A program made the position numbers and the translations under genes. A stretch of 64,000 nt of DNA from Phalacrocorax aristotelis (taxonomy: Eukaryota > Chordata > Aves > Suliformes > Phalacrocoracidae), in NCBI RefSeq assembly GCF_949628215.1, contig NC_134276.1, positions 131,254,125-131,318,124 on the forward strand, read 5' to 3'. The notes beneath the pieces were generated by a model. It saw nothing but the letters and a program-made list of their open reading frames with translations, did not search any database and had not been told where the DNA came from. Of the stretch, positions 10,701 to 64,000 are shown one piece after another. Each line of letters opens with the position of its first letter. The first letter of the stretch is position 1.

Positions 10701-13700
10701 CACTCCTCCCAAAGAGACCCTCAGAAGACGGATTACTGGAGTGAGAGGGAGAGGAAGCACTGTAAGATGACAAACTGTGTTGGTAATCTCAGTTGCCAGC
10801 TTGTATCCTTGTCAGCTGCTGCTGAAATGGGCTGGCCCACTGGAAAAAATGAAGAAAAGTGTTACAAATGGAGAGGTGGCTCGTGACACCACAGTGCACC
10901 TTCAGCACTGATGACTGAGGATAGAGATACCAATACCAGGTACCAAAAGGGGAAGGCTGACTCATGCCTCTGTGTGATGTGCTCTGTTTACCTTAATGCC
11001 AGGGAGATAAATATTATGGAACCTCAGTAATGAGCTGCTGTTTGACTATCTCCGGGAGGCCTGGGGGAAAAGCCAGGGCCATAGGTGCACATGAAATCAG
11101 GGACTGATGACAAGGATGTAGATGGTGGTATAGACAAGTGACTTGGGATGCAGAATGACCTTCTCATGATGACAGGTGTCTCCTTTGGCCTAAGCTGGAG
11201 GAGGTTGCATTCCTTCACCTTTGTCTCTGCTTGCTGTCACTGGGATTTGGGAAGAATCCTGGGAAGAAAAGGTCTTTGAGGTGGTGGGAAGTGGTGGTCC
11301 ATAGGTGTTGACACAGTTCCCCATTGAACTTTTCCTCTGTGTCTCTGATTTGTATCACTTGTGACCAGTCTGTACCAGCAATAGGGCTTGTCTCAGTGCT
11401 CAGAATGCACTGCCAAGGGGATTGATGTCAGGCTGTCGCCTCCGTCTACAGAAAACCAAAAAGCATCAGGGCAGAAATCAGCACAGTCAGTCAGTAGCAA
11501 AATCATTGGTGTTGAAGAATCCAACACTGCAAGAAGCAGTGGGTAGGGCTTAAAGTGTCCACAGCTGGGTATCTGTTTCAGCAGCTTGTGGTCTGGCTTT
11601 CAGCCTTGATTAATAGGTCAACTCTGACTCAAAGAGCTAATGGACAAATAGTCATTTCTGGTGGGGCAGTGGAAAATACCAACGAGTGCTCAGATGGCTA
11701 CAGAGGGTGGTCAGCATATGCTTTAAGTAGAAGAGGCCTGTCCTGTGCCAACAATCCACTGACACACCAGAATTCTGATATCCTTAGGTACCTCAGCCTA
11801 CCCTTTCTTAGGTGAAATTCCCTGGATTTACAAACCTGAGCAGGAAAGCACTTGCAAGTAAAGGGCCAGCTTAAAATGTGTATAATTAGAATATGTGTTT
11901 CACCTAACAGTGTGGGTGGGAGAGTCCAGAACTGGCATCCATATTTCACACTGGTGAAAGCTATTATTGAATCCCCAGTCATGGGATTCTCAGTCATTGT
12001 AAAGTGTTGAGAGACTAAGTCATCTGCATGTATCACAGAAAATTCCCCATCTCTCAGGATGTCATATACTGGAAAAAGGATGAAGCACAGAAAGCAAAGG
12101 ACAAGAAAGCACCTTATTGGAAATGAGTTCATAACAAGAAAGCAGAACTGCACCTGGATATACAAATACGGTGTCTCACAGGGAGACTGGGATGTTTATT
12201 TTAGTCACTACTGTGTCAGTAGGAACAAAGGGGGCAAAAAGGTCATCTCTAAGTGGCTCAGTCTTCCACTATGGAGAGAGATGTGCACATGAGCATTTGA
12301 AGATGATCATGTGTGATAGTGAACAAGAGGATATAAGCAGAATCCCTCTCTGTCAAGTGTAGCTTTGTGTACTCGTAATCCCCCTCTGGTGTCTGCAGCT
12401 AATTAAAGGCAGGTGAAGACACAGAAATCTAAGCCTATGACTGAAAGCAAATAAACTTAGGAATTAGAAGACCAGAGCAGATCAGCAGCTCTTTCTTGAA
12501 GAATCACAGTTGACTTCAGTGAAACCTGTTGCATGGTTGGTACTTTAAAAAGATTTCAGGTGCCTCAGCACAGGTTATAGAAACCTAACCCCTTTTAACA
12601 ACAAAATAAACCTGTCGGGAACCATTCAGCATTCTTCTGAAGTGCAGAGTATCAAACATTGGGGTTGAAATACAGTAATTTTTCCACTGTTTGCATTTCA
12701 GACAGCCATGTCAGAAGGCTCTGCAACTGTTGGACCACCTTTCCCATTAATAGGGGACAAAGTATTTATTCACATTAATCTGATTAAATAAATGAAAAAG
12801 TCTACATTGGGATGTTTCCACTACATTGGACAAAAATTCAGGTATTCCAGTATTGCTTATCTTCATCTTATTCTTCCAGGGCTCTGACCTGTAGTGAAAG
12901 AGGAGAGAAAATTAACATGAAAGGAAAAAACCAAACCCCAACTCTACCTTTGTACAGTTGTTGAAGCAAACCAAGTAATTCTGTCCAGATTCTTTGCAAG
13001 TGTTTCGTGAGCACTGTGATTGGTGCAGACTGGCTCCAGCAGAACTAGCCTCTGCTCTTGCTGTTGGAAGGGAACAACATGAGAAAGGGTTCTTACATGG
13101 GTTTCAACTAGAGAAAGCATTTGTTTTTATTTCACAGATTGAGTGGAATAAAAACAACCACTAGTTCAGGAGGGGCAGTCTACTTAGAAAGCTGCCTGTG
13201 AAAGCCTTCAGTATCCCTATGCAGTATTTAATTTTGGGTATACTAAGAGAATCTTTGTGAAATGTTTTAAATATAAATGAGAAATAACTAAGAAAATATA
13301 CATGAGAGAAGACTAAGTTCAGTCAGGTGATGTTTCATCAGTGATTTTTGCTTGTTGATGGCTACTATGAGGTGTGGCAAATTTGTGATAGATCCTAATG
13401 TTGCAGGGAAGTTTCTAGTCTCAATGGAGAGAATCACTGGCTCTGGTGATAATCACCTGGGAAAGGTGACACAAACTTAAAAAGTTGTCACATGCCTCTG
13501 CAAAGATTCAGCTATTTCTATTCTGGATGACTGAACAAGACTATTTAATCAAATACAGGACTTTTAACCTAGGAGTGTCAGTGTTTCATGTTTTGAGAGA
13601 CTAAACCAACCAGTCCAGAGTTTCCTGACGTGTTTGAGATGGACATGGTTTTGAGTCCAGAAGATTTTGTGGGGAGGAATGTTCAAAGAGGCATTTGAAA

Positions 13701-16316
13701 TAGTTGCTTGGGTAGCATGGGGTAGCTGTGGCCAGCTTCAGTAGGAATTATCAATCAATTCACAAAAAGACACTGTCAGAACAGAAGGGAGATTTGGCTA
13801 TGGTAATGGCAACTAGGGAAGCAATCCCCATGATATTAGCTGGATTAGCCATGTAGGAGGAGAATACCATGTAGTTAATTCCTCTCAATGTGGAGCTTCT
13901 AATGGGAGATGACATCAGAATTTCCAGGACTTTCCTGCCAAAAAAATAGACTGGTGTATAGTCAGTGGACAGAGATGATCCAACAGCCGTATCTTAGTGC
14001 AGGGCTGTAGTAGACCGAATTGGGACAGTGGGGTGTCTCACTGAAATGTGAACTGACTGTGTGAGTACTTATCTTCCAGTTCAACACAAAGCAAGAGAAG
14101 TTTGTCTAAATTGCCTTCACTGATGAGCTCCAGGTTGTAAGCCCCTAAGCTGGAAGGCATTAAATTTTTTGTTCTTCTAGACTATAATTGTCTCTGCGGG
14201 TAAAATTTCACACTGGAAAAGGTAGGATGATACTTAAACAGGAAAAAAAAAGCTACATTTGAAGTACTCTGGGCAGTCGTAGAGCAGATGCAGCAGTCAG
14301 AGGTGTGTGTCTCTGCTATGTTTGAGAACTGACTGATATGGGTGCTCTTTTTCTCCAGAGGAGAGGAAAACAGATAATACAGCAGGGATTTCTTTACTGC
14401 CTTGTTAGATAACGTGGCAGAGTTACAGATGTTAAAGTTGAAAGAAAAAATTATGTCAGTGTTACGCATATGAAGCAAATGTGGACTCTTCAGCTGAGGA
14501 GAGAAGGAACATCCAGAGGGTTCCTGTTTATGGACTGTCACCATTGATTTTATTGTAGAGCACCAGGGTTGATGTCGGTGAGGTGAAACACCAGCCTAAT
14601 GTTAAACGTGATGGCTGGTGGTTTGAGGAGAAATTCCCAATAAGGCTTTCTTGTTGGCAGGGAAGACTTATCCATTCTCTCTATAGAGTCTGATTCTCTA
14701 AAGTTACAGAAATGTGCTGTATGAAACAATGTTTGCAGAGGGTTGTGTGTACTTGAACTTACGTTAAGGTTGCCCTGTAAGGAAGACTCCCATCCCTTGT
14801 TAGACTTCTTGTCAGTGTCAAAGGGTCAGCAGTAAGACTTGGTTTTAGAAAGTGAAGAGTGTTAAAGAGAGGCTGATTTATTAGGGCTTAACTGCACTAA
14901 ATCTAGCCTCCTGCTGCCAGGAGGCTCAATGGCTTGTTTGATGTGGAGACAGTTAAGTGAAGTGTTTGGGGAGGACTGGGGAGGCTCTTCTGTGCCTGCC
15001 TCCACTGACCTGAGCAGTTGCAGTGATCTGTAAATCTCTTGCAGTGAGCCCTTTGCTTAATGTCATCCAGTGCTTCCCTTTTCTTGTCTTAGGTCTGGGT
15101 GTGCGTGTTGGACATGTGTGCGTGATGTGTGCATGACAGCTTTCCTGTCAGTTGCATGAGGTTTGTTGATGATGCGGATCACAAGAGGAGGTAAAACAAC
15201 AGTGACTTAATTTACAGCTGGTATCACTGCATGGAGTACTCACATTAATTAGAAAGCTTACGGGGTAGTGTAATCCGGAACCGTGGCTTGGGGCTTGTAG
15301 GAACGGCCTGGACTGTTGCTGCCATCCCACCCTTAGGGTACCCTTGTGGGTGGCACTCGTAAGTGTCATTGGTTAACACAGGTGGAATATCATGTTAAGG
15401 ATCTAACCATTTCTGTACATTTATATAACTAGAATAATATGTGTGGAGGCTGGAATGAATTCTGGAAATAAGGCTGTGAAACAACTTGAATCTGGACAAC
15501 TACCCTCAGTTCTAAGATTAAAGATCAGGTAAAATATTGGGGAAGGGTATATGTTTTAGAGGCTGGTCTGCAACTGTTTCTGAGGGCTGGGTGAGTGATA
15601 ACAGAGCAGGAATTGGTTTTGCTGCTATGTCACCAGCCCTGTCTAGCTCAGCTCTGCAATAATGGGCATGAAAGACTTTTTTGGGTTAATGTGACGTAAA
15701 TTTGGGGACCTTCAATGTCACTTCCAGAGCATATAAAGCCTCAGTGGAGTTGCTGTTAGCTGTACTCTGGTCAGTCTCAGAGGACCCTGAAGTTCTTCTT
15801 TCTTTGGTAAGGGTGGCCTTTACCAGGAGTGGAGTTTCTGGTGTGGTAATCAAAAAAAAAAAAAGTGTTTGGATGCCCTTTGCCTTGCTACTTTTTCTAT
15901 AGGTTTCCAGAAGACTTCTATTTCCAGGTTTTAAAGTGTAAATTTGATTAAAAGTCAAACAGAACTCCAGAACTTCACCCTTTCTTCTGAATTTGCCTTT
16001 AAAAAAATAAGCCTGTAATTTTATCTAAAAAATAATTACAGTTTCTGGAGCACAAGGGAAAGAGAAATAATAGTTCTTGATTTTGCTATTTTCTTTTACT
16101 CTACCTCTGTCCTCAATTAAACAACTGAAAAGCCCACTGAGAACCCACACAGCGTTCATACACTTCTGTGCTTCTGTCTCATTTGTCTGTTTAGTACCCA
16201 GGATGATACATGATTTTGTTGCTCATAAGGCTGTACCATCTGATGCTACCACAGGTTCAAAAATGTTATAAAGGATTTCTATTGGGGATGGTGGGAAAGA
16301 GTTCCTATTCTTTTCA
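10701..16316. other. intergenic interval between convergent WDR3 and SPAG17
   Basis: About 5.6 kb after the minisatellite. I see no exon of either gene, no RNA gene and no clear transposon. A 155-codon - strand frame at 11698-12165 resembles nothing known. The interval includes a short A-run near 15850. A missing 3' SPAG17 exon or untranslated exons could be hidden here. Confidence 0.55.
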
Positions 16317-16322
16317 TTTATT
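16317..16322 (-). terminator. candidate SPAG17 polyadenylation signal
   Basis: TTTATT on the + strand (AATAAA on the coding strand) lies 176 bp after the TGA at 16498. It supports 16498-16746 as the terminal coding exon. Its distance to the WDR3 signals is about 6.2 kb. Confidence 0.5.
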
Positions 16323-16497
16323 CTTTAAAAGCCACATCTTTCTGGGCTTATCATTCTTCCTTTCCCCACTTCTCAAAACCTTGTTACTGTGATGTAAATT
16401 GCTTTTGGGGTCAGAATCTTAAATTCTTCGTTTGTTTGTTGTGCTTTTGAAAAGACCTGTTTGTGTGTTTCTGAAAAGGACAGTGAAGCTTGCTACC

Positions 16498-64000
<47,503 letters not shown>

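Noticed and set aside
10497..10886. Serine/proline-rich 129-codon + strand frame
   Set aside because: Entirely produced by the 20-bp minisatellite, which is open in all + frames.
11698..12165. 155-codon - strand reading frame between the two genes
   Set aside because: It resembles no family I know, starts in a hydrophobic low-complexity stretch and has no promoter or splice support. Kept only as intergenic sequence.

Overview
This is a window of a bird nuclear genome. The main evidence is spliced GT-AG gene structure, several copies of the CR1 LINE family typical of avian genomes, two LTR-type repeats of avian style, and compact introns. No bacterial, plasmid or CRISPR content is present.

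The window holds the 3' parts of two convergent genes. On the + strand, positions 548-9480 carry the last twelve coding exons of WDR3 (homologue of yeast Utp12/Dip2). They encode the last WD40 blades and the C-terminal Utp12 domain of this small-subunit processome protein, about 361 residues, ending at a TAG at 9478-9480. On the - strand, from the right edge down to 16498, lie 26 exons of SPAG17 (homologue of Chlamydomonas PF6), a scaffold of the C1a projection of the ciliary central pair apparatus. The exons carry about 1,185 codons, roughly the C-terminal half of the protein. They end in a PapD/ASH-like immunoglobulin-fold domain, a TGA at 16498-16500 and a polyadenylation signal at 16317-16322. 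WDR3 next to SPAG17, tail to tail, is also the arrangement on human chromosome 1p12. Exon boundaries were read by hand from splice sites, reading phase and family resemblance. Phases join cleanly through all of WDR3 and nearly all of SPAG17. The one break lies between the SPAG17 exons at 30628-30681 and 27078-27180, where one or more small exons must be missing from my model.

Layout: 1-10.2 kb, WDR3 exons with short introns, one degraded CR1 and simple repeats; 10.2-16.3 kb, intergenic, with a 20-bp minisatellite at 10551-10700; 16.3-64 kb, SPAG17 exons in AT-rich introns. Those introns hold CR1 copies (17.0, 23.0, 29.5, 43.5, 51.0 kb, with older ones at 47.1 and 53.9 kb), a GC-rich LTR at 24.7-25.4 kb, an ERV-type LTR fragment at 39.7-40.5 kb and an AT-rich microsatellite at 41.2-41.7 kb. 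Two + strand stretches inside SPAG17 introns (51.48-52.09 kb and 54.74-55.25 kb) look partly coding but match nothing I recognise. They are the least explained parts of the window.

The two genes are functionally unrelated (ribosome biogenesis and cilium motility). They share only convergent 3' ends about 6 kb apart. I did not find a clearly new biological system.
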